Shown here: positions 8,744-16,635 of the stretch, one piece after another
Position numbering within the stretch: position 1 is the first letter of the stretch
Layout: each line of letters opens with the position of its first letter
Origin: Hyphococcus sp.
Lineage (GTDB): Bacteria > Pseudomonadota > Alphaproteobacteria > Caulobacterales > Parvularculaceae
Direction of reading: 5' to 3'
Length of the DNA: 64,000 bases
Assembly (NCBI GenBank): GCA_021776245.1
Contig: JAJFGF010000072.1
Span: 1-64,000 of the forward strand
The notes under the pieces: model-generated
Told to the model about the DNA's origin: nothing
Seen by the model: the letters and a program-made list of their open reading frames with translations, nothing else
The model's database searches: none
Program-made: the position numbers and the translations under genes

Positions 8744-9007
8744 TCAAGAGCTTGGCGTATCTGCGGGCGATGTTTCAAAATCAAAATCCAGTTCGAGCAC
8801 GCCAAAACAGCAACCGGGGTCAGGCGGCGGCAACAGGCCGGTCTCGATACAAATGAAATAGCCAATCCCGATCAATATGATGCTGAACAAGACGCCAATA
8901 ATGACGTATAGCCATCTGCTGCTCTTCGACTTGTCATCACCACTGCCGGATTTTCCGAAATTGATAAATGCAATATCGAGATATTGACGACGAGTGCTGT
9001 TTGGCAT
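8744..9007 (-). CDS. Small single-pass membrane protein
   Basis: The predicted protein has 87 aa. Residues 1-30 are polar and basic (MPNSTRRQYLDIAF then SGDDKSKSSR), residues 32-55 form one strong membrane helix (WLYVIIGVLFSIILIGIGYF), and a short tail contains PPPDPGCC and an acidic end. Topology by positive-inside would put the N terminus in the cytoplasm. A G-rich stretch precedes the ATG. It lies 75 bp upstream of the lipoprotein gene on the same strand, so the two may be one unit. Base composition here and upstream is more AT-rich than in the flanking core genes, consistent with acquisition. No function can be assigned. Confidence 0.55.
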   Translation of the reverse strand: MPNSTRRQYLDIAFINFGKSGSGDDKSKSSRWLYVIIGVLFSIILIGIGYFICIETGLLPPPDPGCCFGVLELDFDFETSPADTPSS

Positions 9008-9392
9008 TCTGCGCCCCCCGGAAATGCGTTTAGTTTAGACAATTATCGCGAAAGTAACAGCTTTATTGTTTGCTTACATAATTAGTTTTCCACAAACCTA
9101 CATATAGTGTATGTTATTTCTATACAACACATATTAAGTCACTGGTATCATATAACAAAGATGGCGATCCAGCTGGTGATTGCGCGCAATCGGAATGTGC
9201 GTGTGACAATCACAAGCCACACCAATTCACTAACCGGACACACTGTCCGCCGACGGCAGTATTGTGGTTCAAGGCCGTGCAATCTGGCGGCTCCAGCAAA
9301 TTGGACCGCCCATGTCTTGCCGGAAGCGTCGAAGCGCGCGTATGACACCGGGCTGAACATTCTTGATCCCGTACCGGGTTTTCGGAAGGCCT
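9008..9392. other. AT-richer intergenic stretch, no gene supported
   Basis: The segment lies between divergent genes. Its first 150 bases are clearly AT-rich (TTACATAATTAG, TATAGTGTATG). A plus-strand frame of 98 codons (9107-9403) runs into the GST start but lacks a ribosome site or recognisable features. This probably contains promoters for both flanking genes. Confidence 0.45.
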
Positions 9393-10079
9393 ATGACGCT
9401 TAAACTATACGATCTCGCGCTTGCCGATCCGGATGTCCGGATAAGCCCGCCTTGCTGGCTGGCGAAGTTTGCGTTGCTCCACAAGGGCCTGGACTTCGAG
9501 ACTGTTCCCTTGCGTTTTACCGACAAGGAGCATTATCCCGACAAGGATCACGGCAAGCTGCCGATCTTGACGGATAGTGACGAGATCATTTGCGACAGCG
9601 CCAATATCATCGCACATCTCGACAGGAAATTTTCTGACAAGCCTTTTGCAACGACCGCAGCCGAGCGCGCGGCCGCAGATTTTTATCAGGCCTGGCTGAG
9701 CGCCAATCTCTATCCGGGATTAGTTGGGATGATGTTTGTGCGCGTTCACGCGACCGCCCATGAAGATGACAAGGCGTATTTTCGCAAGACCAGAGAAGAG
9801 CGGATCGGAAAAACGCTTGAAGAATTTGCGGCGACGCCAGGGCTGAAAGTACAAATTGAGGCCGCCCTCCAGACTTTGTCCGCGCCGCTCGTTCGCCACA
9901 AGTTTCTCGGCGGGATTGAGCCAAATATCAGCGATTATACGGTCATGAGCCCGTTCATGTGGCAGCGCTGCGTCACATCGGAAACGCTCTATGAGACGCC
10001 GCAAGCAGTCGCGGCCTGGCAGGAACGCATGCTCGATCTTTTTGACGGCTATGGGCGCAAGGCAAAACGGGCCGCGTGA
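9393..10079 (+). CDS. Glutathione S-transferase family protein (beta-etherase-like)
   Basis: The protein of 228 aa starts at the ATG at 9393, preceded by GGAAGG; an upstream in-frame TTG at 9363 is less likely. The N-terminal thioredoxin-like domain begins KLYDLALADPDVRISPPCW, with the pattern RISPxCW-x-AKFAL and then KGLDFETVPLRF. This resembles LigE/LigF-like GSTs rather than the classical beta class. The glutathione-binding DSANI (residues about 66-70) is present. The C-terminal helical domain spans about residues 90-220. Its stop overlaps the next GTG start by 4 bp, so it is translationally coupled to the COQ10-type gene. The substrate is unknown. Confidence 0.85.
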   Translation: MTLKLYDLALADPDVRISPPCWLAKFALLHKGLDFETVPLRFTDKEHYPDKDHGKLPILTDSDEIICDSANIIAHLDRKFSDKPFATTAAERAAADFYQAWLSANLYPGLVGMMFVRVHATAHEDDKAYFRKTREERIGKTLEEFAATPGLKVQIEAALQTLSAPLVRHKFLGGIEPNISDYTVMSPFMWQRCVTSETLYETPQAVAAWQERMLDLFDGYGRKAKRAA

Positions 10080-10534
10080 CCGAACGGCGTACGACCACCG
10101 AAGTTCCCTTCAGCGCGGCGCAGATGTTCGATCTGGTCGCTGATATTGAGCGCTATCCGGAATTTCTTCCCTGGTGCGCAGCGTTGCGCATAATCATTCG
10201 TGAAGGCGACGCTGCAAAAGTTACGCTTACCGCCGATATGGTGGTCGCCTATAAGGTTTTCCGGGAACGCTTCAAAAGCCGTGTCCTTCTTGACCGTGCA
10301 GCGGGCAAAATCGACGTCGATTATATGGATGGACCGTTCCGGTCGCTGCAAAATCACTGGCAGTTTACGGCCTTACCCGATGGGGGATCGGTGATCCACT
10401 TTGAAATCGCTTTCGAGTTCAGCAATTTTATTCTTCAGGCGACCGCCCGCACCGTGTTCGACAAAGCATTTGCCCGAATGAGTGAGGCGTTTGTGAAACG
10501 CGCAAATGAAGTCTACAAATCGGCAGGCAAATGA
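10076..10534 (+). CDS. COQ10/RatA-type START-domain ubiquinone-binding protein
   Basis: At 152 aa this matches the family length. It begins with GTG overlapping the upstream TGA. The sequence MFDLVADIERYPEFLPWC is the hallmark of the polyketide-cyclase/START family that includes yeast Coq10 and bacterial RatA. Later GPFRSLQNHWQF and the C-terminal DKAFARMSEAFVKRA are also typical. Coq10 homologues bind ubiquinone and support respiration; the RatA ribosome-association name derives from E. coli. In alphaproteobacteria the gene usually follows lipA; here it is coupled to a GST gene instead. Confidence 0.9.
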   Translation: MTERRTTTEVPFSAAQMFDLVADIERYPEFLPWCAALRIIIREGDAAKVTLTADMVVAYKVFRERFKSRVLLDRAAGKIDVDYMDGPFRSLQNHWQFTALPDGGSVIHFEIAFEFSNFILQATARTVFDKAFARMSEAFVKRANEVYKSAGK

Positions 10535-10551
10535 TATGATGAGAGACTGCA

Positions 10552-10848
10552 ATGTTTATTGTGATTACGCGATCTGCATTTTCACCGGAAATTGAGGCTG
10601 ATGTCCTGGCGTTAGCGCAACAATCCGGCCCCATCGCCCGCGCCCAGCCGGGGCTGAATTCAATGGTGATGCATATCAGTCATGATCGGACCCAATTGAT
10701 GACCTATTGGAACTGGGCGCGCCGTGAAGATCACGAAAACTGCATGTCCAGCGATGAATGGCGCGCATTTATGCCAAAATGGGAAGCATTGATCGAAGCG
10801 GGAAAACTAAAATTCGATCTTGAAACCTATGAAGTGCTCGATTTTTGA
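10552..10848 (+). CDS. ABM-domain (antibiotic biosynthesis monooxygenase-like) protein
   Basis: This small protein has 98 aa. It shows the ferredoxin-like ABM/dimeric alpha-beta barrel pattern: an initial strand MFIVITRSAF, then a helix with AQQSGPIARAQPGLNS, then a strand MVMHISHDRTQLMTYWNW and a second helix. There is no signal peptide. Such proteins range from small monooxygenases to heme-degrading or purely structural relatives; the catalytic residues are not diagnostic here. It follows the COQ10 gene by 17 bp and is probably in the same operon. It is only distantly related to the frameshifted ABM gene at 43539. Confidence 0.65.
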   Translation: MFIVITRSAFSPEIEADVLALAQQSGPIARAQPGLNSMVMHISHDRTQLMTYWNWARREDHENCMSSDEWRAFMPKWEALIEAGKLKFDLETYEVLDF

Positions 10849-10884
10849 TTCTGCGCTCATCGACATGCATCTGCCGCCGTACCG

Positions 10885-13182
10885 CTACTCGCCCAATGCG
10901 CCGCCGCCGTCGGCTTTTGCGGCAATGGCGCCGAGGATGTATGAATAATCGTCAGTCCAGGGATTGACGTATTCATGCGGGGAAAAGCGTTTCCAATCTG
11001 GAAATTGCTCCAGCACTTTCATCAAGTGCTTTTCGTCTCCAATGATGACGCCGCGCACCGGAGCGCGAAGCTTCTTCAGCGATACGTCGTCAGGCGGCGC
11101 ATAATTGATCGCGCGCGCCGATAATCCGGCGTCCTCGGCGAGCAAAGCAGCCACAGAGGTTACATCCACGAATCGATTGGATGTATGAAAAAACACAAGT
11201 CCTCCGGATTTCAACTTAGACCGGTAGAGGGCCAGCGCTTCACGCGTCAAAAGATGCGTTGGGATTGAATCAGAGGAAAACGCATCAACAATAATCAAAT
11301 CAAAAGCCGCTGTCTGCTCTTCTTTCAGCATCAAACGCGCATCGCCGAGTTCAATCCGCGCATCAGGCTGACAATCGCTGATATAGGTGAACAGAGACGG
11401 ATCCTTCGCCATGTGGACAACTGCCGGGTCGATTTCGAAAAAGACCCAATCTTCTTCATTGTTCGCGTAACAAGCGATGGCGCCGGCGCCGAGACCGATA
11501 ATGGCGACATCAAGCGGCGCCTGGCGCAGTTGCCGCATCGCGTTGATCGCCTGTGAAAAAGGCGCGCCAGGACTGTAATAAAGCAACGGTTCGCGCCGTT
11601 TGTCGATTTCGCGGAGTTGAACATTGTGATTGGTGTCGCCATGAGTGAACAAGTGATAGGCGCCATATTCACCCTGGCGCTCATAGACATTAATGACGCC
11701 GAAAAAATTACGCTCGTTAAAGACTGTTTTACTCTGTTCAACCGATTGCACGACGAAATCTGAGAAATGCGTGATCGCGGCGAACGCAGCGAGCGCCGAC
11801 GCAAAAACGAGCTTGTTGCGATAAACGCGAATAATTCCGATACATATGGCAATGAGGGTTGCCGTCCTGATCAAGTTCTCCAGTCTCTCCGGCAGAAGAA
11901 ACGCATCCAAAGCAAATCCGATGAAGAAAATTGACGCGAGAATAATCAACGCAGCGCCAAGCGCCCGGCGATATTCGCGCATTTTCGGCAGTACGGTAAT
12001 ACCGATAAGCGCGCTGGCGACAATGAGCAGCGGATATTCATAAACATTGTCAAAGACGACTGGCGCGACAAGCGCTGTAAATGCGCCGCCGATGACGCCG
12101 CCAAGTGACATGGCGAGGTAGAATTCCGTCAGCCGCGCAACGGACGGGCGCAGCGCCGCCAATCGATGATGGCAATGCATCGCAATGACGAAAAAAACTG
12201 CAAGATTAACAATGACGACAAGCCAGAACGATTCGATCCGCAGCGTTGCGTAGATAATTCCCAATAGAGCGATATAGGGAAACATGCGCTCGACGATTTG
12301 CGGCCGAAGCGCCGGCTTTTTTGAAAACGCGATAATGAAAGTCAGGAGATAGAGCGCAAGCGGGCCGACCCAAAGAAATGGCGCAGCGGCTACATTGGTG
12401 GATAAATGAGAGGTCACGCCAAGCATCAGCGCAGATGGAACAGCGGCAATTATCACCCACTCGGCGCGCTGCGCCCAGCTTACGGATTTCACATTTACAG
12501 CATCAGATATTGAAAGTCCTTCCGCGGCGCCTTTGTTCGCCAGGGCGATAATGCCGGATCCGCCGATTACCGACAGCAGGATGACATAACCGACCATCCA
12601 GATGTTGCTCTGCATCGCAAGTCCCAGGCCTGGTTCAATCAGAAGCGGGTAGGAAATCAGCGCCAGCAGACTGCCGAGGTTGCTCGCTGCATATAAAAAA
12701 TATGGATCTTGCGCGTTGGCATGGTTTGTATGTGAAAACCAGCGCTGCAATAGCGGTGCATTCGCGGATAGTGCAAAGAATGGCAACCCCAGCGATGCCG
12801 CGAAAAGCCCGATCAACCAGACGCCCGGCGCCTCAATCGTTGGCCTGACATTGTCAGATATTGCAATCGGCAGAAAGAGGAAAGCGATGGTGATGAGCGA
12901 AATATGAATGACCAGCTGTATTTTGAGTGAAAGATGCTTGGCGATGAGGTGGGCATATACATATCCGGCAAGCAAACTTGCCTGAAAAAACACCATCGCG
13001 ATGTTCCAGACATTTGGCGCGCCGCCGAGATAAGGCAGCGCCATTTTTGTAAACATTGGCTGGACGGAAAACAGCAAAAATGCGCTTAGGAAAATGGATG
13101 CTGTAAAGGACGCAACGAGCAGCGCATCAACACGCGTAGTTGAGGCGACCATGCGCCCTGATCCCACTGTTTGCTCGCTCAT
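10885..13182 (-). CDS. Membrane-embedded spermidine-synthase-like protein
   Basis: The protein has 765 aa. Residues 15-430 contain about ten to twelve hydrophobic segments (first helix LLVASFTASIFLSAFLLFSVQ), followed by a soluble C-terminal methyltransferase-fold domain (about 510-760) with IGLGAGAIACYANNEEDWVFFEIDP-like elements and FDLIIVDAFSSDSIPTHLLT, the usual spermine/spermidine synthase signature. Such fused transporters plus SpeE-like domains are common in proteobacteria, but their substrate is not established. FFHTSNRFVDV is also conserved. Notably an inverted C-terminal fragment of a paralogue lies directly upstream at 13372-13602. Confidence 0.85.
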   Translation of the reverse strand: MSEQTVGSGRMVASTTRVDALLVASFTASIFLSAFLLFSVQPMFTKMALPYLGGAPNVWNIAMVFFQASLLAGYVYAHLIAKHLSLKIQLVIHISLITIAFLFLPIAISDNVRPTIEAPGVWLIGLFAASLGLPFFALSANAPLLQRWFSHTNHANAQDPYFLYAASNLGSLLALISYPLLIEPGLGLAMQSNIWMVGYVILLSVIGGSGIIALANKGAAEGLSISDAVNVKSVSWAQRAEWVIIAAVPSALMLGVTSHLSTNVAAAPFLWVGPLALYLLTFIIAFSKKPALRPQIVERMFPYIALLGIIYATLRIESFWLVVIVNLAVFFVIAMHCHHRLAALRPSVARLTEFYLAMSLGGVIGGAFTALVAPVVFDNVYEYPLLIVASALIGITVLPKMREYRRALGAALIILASIFFIGFALDAFLLPERLENLIRTATLIAICIGIIRVYRNKLVFASALAAFAAITHFSDFVVQSVEQSKTVFNERNFFGVINVYERQGEYGAYHLFTHGDTNHNVQLREIDKRREPLLYYSPGAPFSQAINAMRQLRQAPLDVAIIGLGAGAIACYANNEEDWVFFEIDPAVVHMAKDPSLFTYISDCQPDARIELGDARLMLKEEQTAAFDLIIVDAFSSDSIPTHLLTREALALYRSKLKSGGLVFFHTSNRFVDVTSVAALLAEDAGLSARAINYAPPDDVSLKKLRAPVRGVIIGDEKHLMKVLEQFPDWKRFSPHEYVNPWTDDYSYILGAIAAKADGGGALGE

Positions 13183-13371
13183 ATCGCCCCGTTTCGCGCA
13201 TCTATGCCGACCCTCGATCCAATATTGCGGCTTTGCGTTGAAACAAGGTTAACTAATTATGGTTTCGCAAATGCAGGCGAAATTGTGTTCCAGGCGGCCG
13301 GCGTTAAGCTGTACCGGCGAGCTGCGGCGCCATCGCCGTAGCGCATGCCTCATGCCTCATGCCGTAACGCC

Positions 13372-13602
13372 GTCGCCAATGACTATTTTCCGCCGGACGA
13401 TATCAGGTTCAAATTATTGCGTTCCCAGACGTCAGCAGTTCTGGTCGACCACAACGCGTCTCTCGATGAAATCGCGAAAAGCTTGCCGCAATGGACGGTG
13501 CGCGATCCGCATCATTTTGCAGAACCATGGACCGATGATTTTTCCAATATCGTCAGCGCAATAGCGGCGCATTCCAATGGTGGCAGTCGCGGCGGCGGCT
13601 AA
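13372..13602 (+). pseudogene. C-terminal fragment of a spermidine-synthase-like paralogue
   Basis: Translation of this plus-strand frame gives NDYFPPDDIRFKLLRSQ near its start and PWTDDFSNIVSAIAA near its end. These align residue for residue with the last 80 residues of the full-length protein encoded on the minus strand at 10885-13182 (NYAPPDDVSLKKLRAPV and PWTDDYSYILGAIAAKAD). There is an in-frame stop at 13339-13341 and no plausible start or N-terminal domain. The reading frame upstream keeps a vague GEIVFQ stretch only. Identity is moderate, so the fragment derives from an older, diverged paralogue rather than a recent duplication. Its end overlaps the pncC stop codon region on the other strand. 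Confidence 0.75.
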
Positions 13603-14087
13603 TCCTTCGATATATCGGTCAGCAGTATTTTCAGCGCCGTCTCAACGGCTTTTTCGCGAATAAAATGCCGGCCATTGTCATTGAAAAGGTGATGAATTGC
13701 GCTGACCTGGCCTGCCTCATCGGCAAGCCCGAACCAAACAAGGCCCACCGGTTTTTCGTCCGTACCGCCGCCGGGTCCCGCAATCCCGGTCACTGAAACC
13801 GCAAGCGTCGCGCGGGAATGGGCGATAGCGCCTTCCGCCATGGCGCGCGTGACTTCTTCGCTGACCGCGCCGTGTTCGTCGATCAACGCCATGGGGACGC
13901 TGAGCATTTCGTTTTTGGCTTCATTGGAATAGGTGACAAAACCGCGATCGACGACCATTGATGAGCCGGCAATATCGGTCAGCGCGCCGGCAATCAATCC
14001 GCCGGTGCACGATTCCGCGGTTGCGATCATGACGCCTTTTTCTGTCGCGGTTTTGATTATTTTTTCCGCCAGCGAATAGCTGTCCAC
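13599..14087 (-). CDS. pncC: CinA C-terminal domain protein, nicotinamide-nucleotide amidase
   Basis: The protein has 162 aa, the size of stand-alone PncC/CinA-C proteins. It deamidates NMN to nicotinate mononucleotide in pyridine nucleotide recycling. Recognisable motifs are ATAESCTGGLIAGALTDIAGSS (in pieces, TAESCTGG and AGSS) and VTGIAGPGGGTDEKPVGLVW. The start is GTG at 14087. The gene follows ispDF with a 31-codon open frame squeezed between them, forming a tight minus-strand unit. The order ispDF-pncC is common in this class. Confidence 0.93.
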   Translation of the reverse strand: MDSYSLAEKIIKTATEKGVMIATAESCTGGLIAGALTDIAGSSMVVDRGFVTYSNEAKNEMLSVPMALIDEHGAVSEEVTRAMAEGAIAHSRATLAVSVTGIAGPGGGTDEKPVGLVWFGLADEAGQVSAIHHLFNDNGRHFIREKAVETALKILLTDISKD

Positions 14088-14088
14088 C

Positions 14089-14184
14089 TTATGTTTCCTT
14101 CAGATCATCAGGATTCTTTATTGGGTAGACCTCATGCTTGAATCCGGCATCATCAATGCGCATAATTTCTTTCATCACGGTCAC
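14089..14184 (-). CDS. Possible 31-aa small protein between ispDF and pncC
   Basis: Directly after the ispDF stop a GTG (14184) overlaps the TGA in the arrangement GTGA, and the frame runs for 31 codons to a TAA ending one base before the GTG start of pncC. The peptide contains MKEIMRIDDAGFKHEVYP, then IKNPDDLKET. An internal ATG at 14175 could also serve as start. The perfect end-to-end packing, with overlap upstream and a 1-base gap downstream, is what a translated cistron would show, and composition is protein-like. No family is recognised. It may alternatively be a translated linker that couples pncC translation to ispDF. Confidence 0.45.
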   Translation of the reverse strand: MTVMKEIMRIDDAGFKHEVYPIKNPDDLKET

Positions 14185-15368
14185 GCATCCTCTGGCAAAG
14201 CAATGGTCGCGGTCGCCATGGCGGCGATGCCTTCGCGGCGGCCGGCAAAACCCAGCTGTTCCGTTGTTGTTGCCTTAACCGAGATGCGTGATGACTCGAT
14301 TTCAAGGATATCAGCCAGAGCGGTGCGCATCTTGTCGCGATGTGGACCGATTTTCGGCGCTTCGCAAATAATCGTCACGTCGCAATGGGTAATCCGGCCT
14401 TTGCGCTCGGCGACAAGGTCGCGCGCGCGCGCCAGAAACACTTCACTGCCGACGCCTTTCCATTGAGGGTCTGACGGTGGGAAATGATCGCCAATATCGC
14501 CTTCGCTGATTGCGCCGAAAATTGCATCGGTGAGGGCGTGCATCCCCGCATCGGCGTCGGAATGGCCTTTGAGTTTCTTTTCATGGACGATCTCAACACC
14601 GCAGAGGATGACGGCGTCGCCGTCCTCAAATTCGTGGACGTCAAAACCGTGACCCGTGCGATATTCCATTTTGCTCATCTTCCGTCCGAGGAGGGTTTCG
14701 GCCATGCCGAAATCCTGCGCCTGCGTGATTTTCATATTATCCGGCGAGCCGGCGATCAGCGCGACCTGCATGCCCGACGCTTCGGCAACCGCTGCATCGT
14801 CGGTCAGCATTTGTCCCGCGGCGTTGCGGTGGGCGGCGAGAATTTTATCGAATTGAAAACCTTGCGGCGTTTGCGCCCGCCACAAGCCGTCCCGGGAAAC
14901 GGTTGTATCGATTAGCTTGTCGGTGCCGCTTCGCTTTAATGTGTCGTGAACGGGCAGGGCGGCAATCGCCCCGTCATTTGTATTGAGCGCATCGATAACG
15001 CGGGAAATCGTGCGCTCATCAATGAATGGCCTGGCTGCGTCATGAATGAGCACCCGGCGGGGCCCCTGATCTTCGATGCTTTCCAGGCCGATGCACACGG
15101 AATCCTGCCTTTCAGCGCCGCCAAATACCGGCTCGAGCAATTTTGCATGAAAGAGCAGCTCACCCATGGCCGCGTCATATTCACTGCGGTCGTCACGGTG
15201 AATGATGATGCGCACCGCATCGATTTGCGGATGATCGAGAAACACCGCCGCCGACCTTGCAATAACGGCGCGGCCTGCAAGACTGCGATATTGCTTCGGC
15301 CCGCCTGCGCCAGCGCGGGCGCCGCGACCGGCGGCGACAATGATGGCTATGATTTTTGTATCAATCAT
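14181..15368 (-). CDS. ispDF: Bifunctional IspD/IspF enzyme of the MEP isoprenoid pathway
   Basis: The protein has 395 aa with two catalytic domains. Residues 1-230 are the cytidylyltransferase (IspD), with the nucleotide-binding loop AAGRGARAGAGGPKQY and HDAARPFI. From about residue 234 the IspF domain follows, with GFDVHEF supplying Asp and His metal ligands, HSDADAGMHALTDAIFGA and GDIGDHFPPSDP. The fusion catalyses the third and fifth steps of the MEP pathway and is characteristic of alpha- and epsilonproteobacteria. The gene is divergent from dusB (87 bp between starts) and is followed by the small ORF and pncC. Confidence 0.97.
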   Translation of the reverse strand: MIDTKIIAIIVAAGRGARAGAGGPKQYRSLAGRAVIARSAAVFLDHPQIDAVRIIIHRDDRSEYDAAMGELLFHAKLLEPVFGGAERQDSVCIGLESIEDQGPRRVLIHDAARPFIDERTISRVIDALNTNDGAIAALPVHDTLKRSGTDKLIDTTVSRDGLWRAQTPQGFQFDKILAAHRNAAGQMLTDDAAVAEASGMQVALIAGSPDNMKITQAQDFGMAETLLGRKMSKMEYRTGHGFDVHEFEDGDAVILCGVEIVHEKKLKGHSDADAGMHALTDAIFGAISEGDIGDHFPPSDPQWKGVGSEVFLARARDLVAERKGRITHCDVTIICEAPKIGPHRDKMRTALADILEIESSRISVKATTTEQLGFAGRREGIAAMATATIALPEDA

Positions 15369-15455
15369 CGTGTTGCAGAGTCATTTGCCGAATGTTGTTT
15401 GTAAGTCTTTGGTTTAGAGGCTAAAGCTCCGCGCCGCAAAGCTCTTCGGGCAAGT

Positions 15456-16466
15456 ATGTTCTCAATCGCCGATATAAAGCTCAAAAACAACGTGGTCCTG
15501 GCGCCAATGTCAGGCGTTAGCGATTTGCCGTTCCGGCGTGCAGTCCATCGCTTCGGCGCGGGGCTCGTGGTTTCCGAGATGGTCGCGAGTGAAGAACTGG
15601 CGCGGGCGCGGCCTGATATGGTGCGCCGCGCCGCCGGGCACGAGGAGATTTTTCCCTTTGTGGTTCAACTCGCCGGCCGGCAGGCCCAGTGGATGGCGGA
15701 GGGCGCAAAGCTGGCGGAGGCCGGCGGCGCCGATATCATCGACATCAATATGGGCTGCCCGTCGCGTCAGGTCACCGGGCAGCTTTCCGGGTCTGCACTG
15801 ATGCGCGATCTCGACCAGGCGCTGCGGCTGATTGAGGCGACAGTCGATGCGACATCAAAGCCCGTCACCCTGAAAATGCGCCTGGGCTGGGATTACGATA
15901 ATCTCAACGCGCCGGCGCTTGCGGCGTGCGCCGAGAGCGCGGGCATTCAGATGGTCAGTGTTCATGGCCGGACGCGCAATCAATTCTATACGGGCCACGC
16001 TGACTGGGCGGCAGTGCGGGCGGTCAAGCAGGCGGTCTCGATCCCGGTCATCGTCAATGGCGATATTATCGACGATGCTGCAGCGCGGGCGGCGATTGTC
16101 CAATCTGGCGCCGACGGGGTGATGATCGGCCGCGCCGCGACTGGACGGCCGTGGCTGCCCGGGGCGATCGCCACAGCGCTTGCGACTGGATATCCCATGT
16201 CTGCGCCTTCATTGGCGGTTCAGCGCGACGCGGCGATTTCCCATTATCGTGAAACCATTGCCCATTATGGCGCGCCTTTGGGCGTCCGCATGGCGCGAAA
16301 ACATCTTGCTGCTTATATCGATCTTGCGCCGGTCCCTATGGATCCGGTCGCCCGCCGGGCGTTCCGGGCGTCGATCTGCAAACGCGCTTCACCGGACCAT
16401 GTCATCGAGGCGCTGGGTCTTTATTTTGATAACGACCCGCAGGCGGCCGCCCGGCTGGCCGCTTGA
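15456..16466 (+). CDS. dusB: tRNA-dihydrouridine synthase B (NifR3)
   Basis: The 336-aa flavoenzyme reduces uridine in the tRNA D-loop. FMN-binding and catalytic motifs are present: NNVVLAPMSGVSDLPFRR at the start, INMGCPSRQVTG with the catalytic Cys 101, KMRLGWD, and VNGDIID with GADGVMIGRAATGRPW. In alphaproteobacteria this gene (nifR3) normally begins the dusB-ntrB-ntrC-ntrY-ntrX cluster. Here ntrY follows after only 170 bp, so ntrBC is missing at the usual place. The 170-bp gap contains no gene. Confidence 0.96.
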   Translation: MFSIADIKLKNNVVLAPMSGVSDLPFRRAVHRFGAGLVVSEMVASEELARARPDMVRRAAGHEEIFPFVVQLAGRQAQWMAEGAKLAEAGGADIIDINMGCPSRQVTGQLSGSALMRDLDQALRLIEATVDATSKPVTLKMRLGWDYDNLNAPALAACAESAGIQMVSVHGRTRNQFYTGHADWAAVRAVKQAVSIPVIVNGDIIDDAAARAAIVQSGADGVMIGRAATGRPWLPGAIATALATGYPMSAPSLAVQRDAAISHYRETIAHYGAPLGVRMARKHLAAYIDLAPVPMDPVARRAFRASICKRASPDHVIEALGLYFDNDPQAAARLAA

Positions 16467-16635
16467 GCTAGCTCACCGCCTATTTCCCACTGTTTCATTT
16501 TAGCAACAAATGTGTTGATTTTTTGCAACAATCGCCGCAGCATCCCAGCTGGTTCGGGGCTTGCAGAGGTCTGCAGCCGGATCCGGCAGGCGCAGCAGCC
16601 GAGGGTAACGCGGCGTCGCGGGGGTTTTAGTTTGG

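Noticed and set aside
9107-9403. 98-codon plus-strand open frame before the GST gene
   Set aside because: AT-rich origin, no ribosome site, no similarity recognised; overlaps the GST start.
13259-13371. Upstream extension of the spermidine-synthase fragment
   Set aside because: An in-frame stop at 13339-13341 and no clear homology; only a vague GEIVFQ resemblance.
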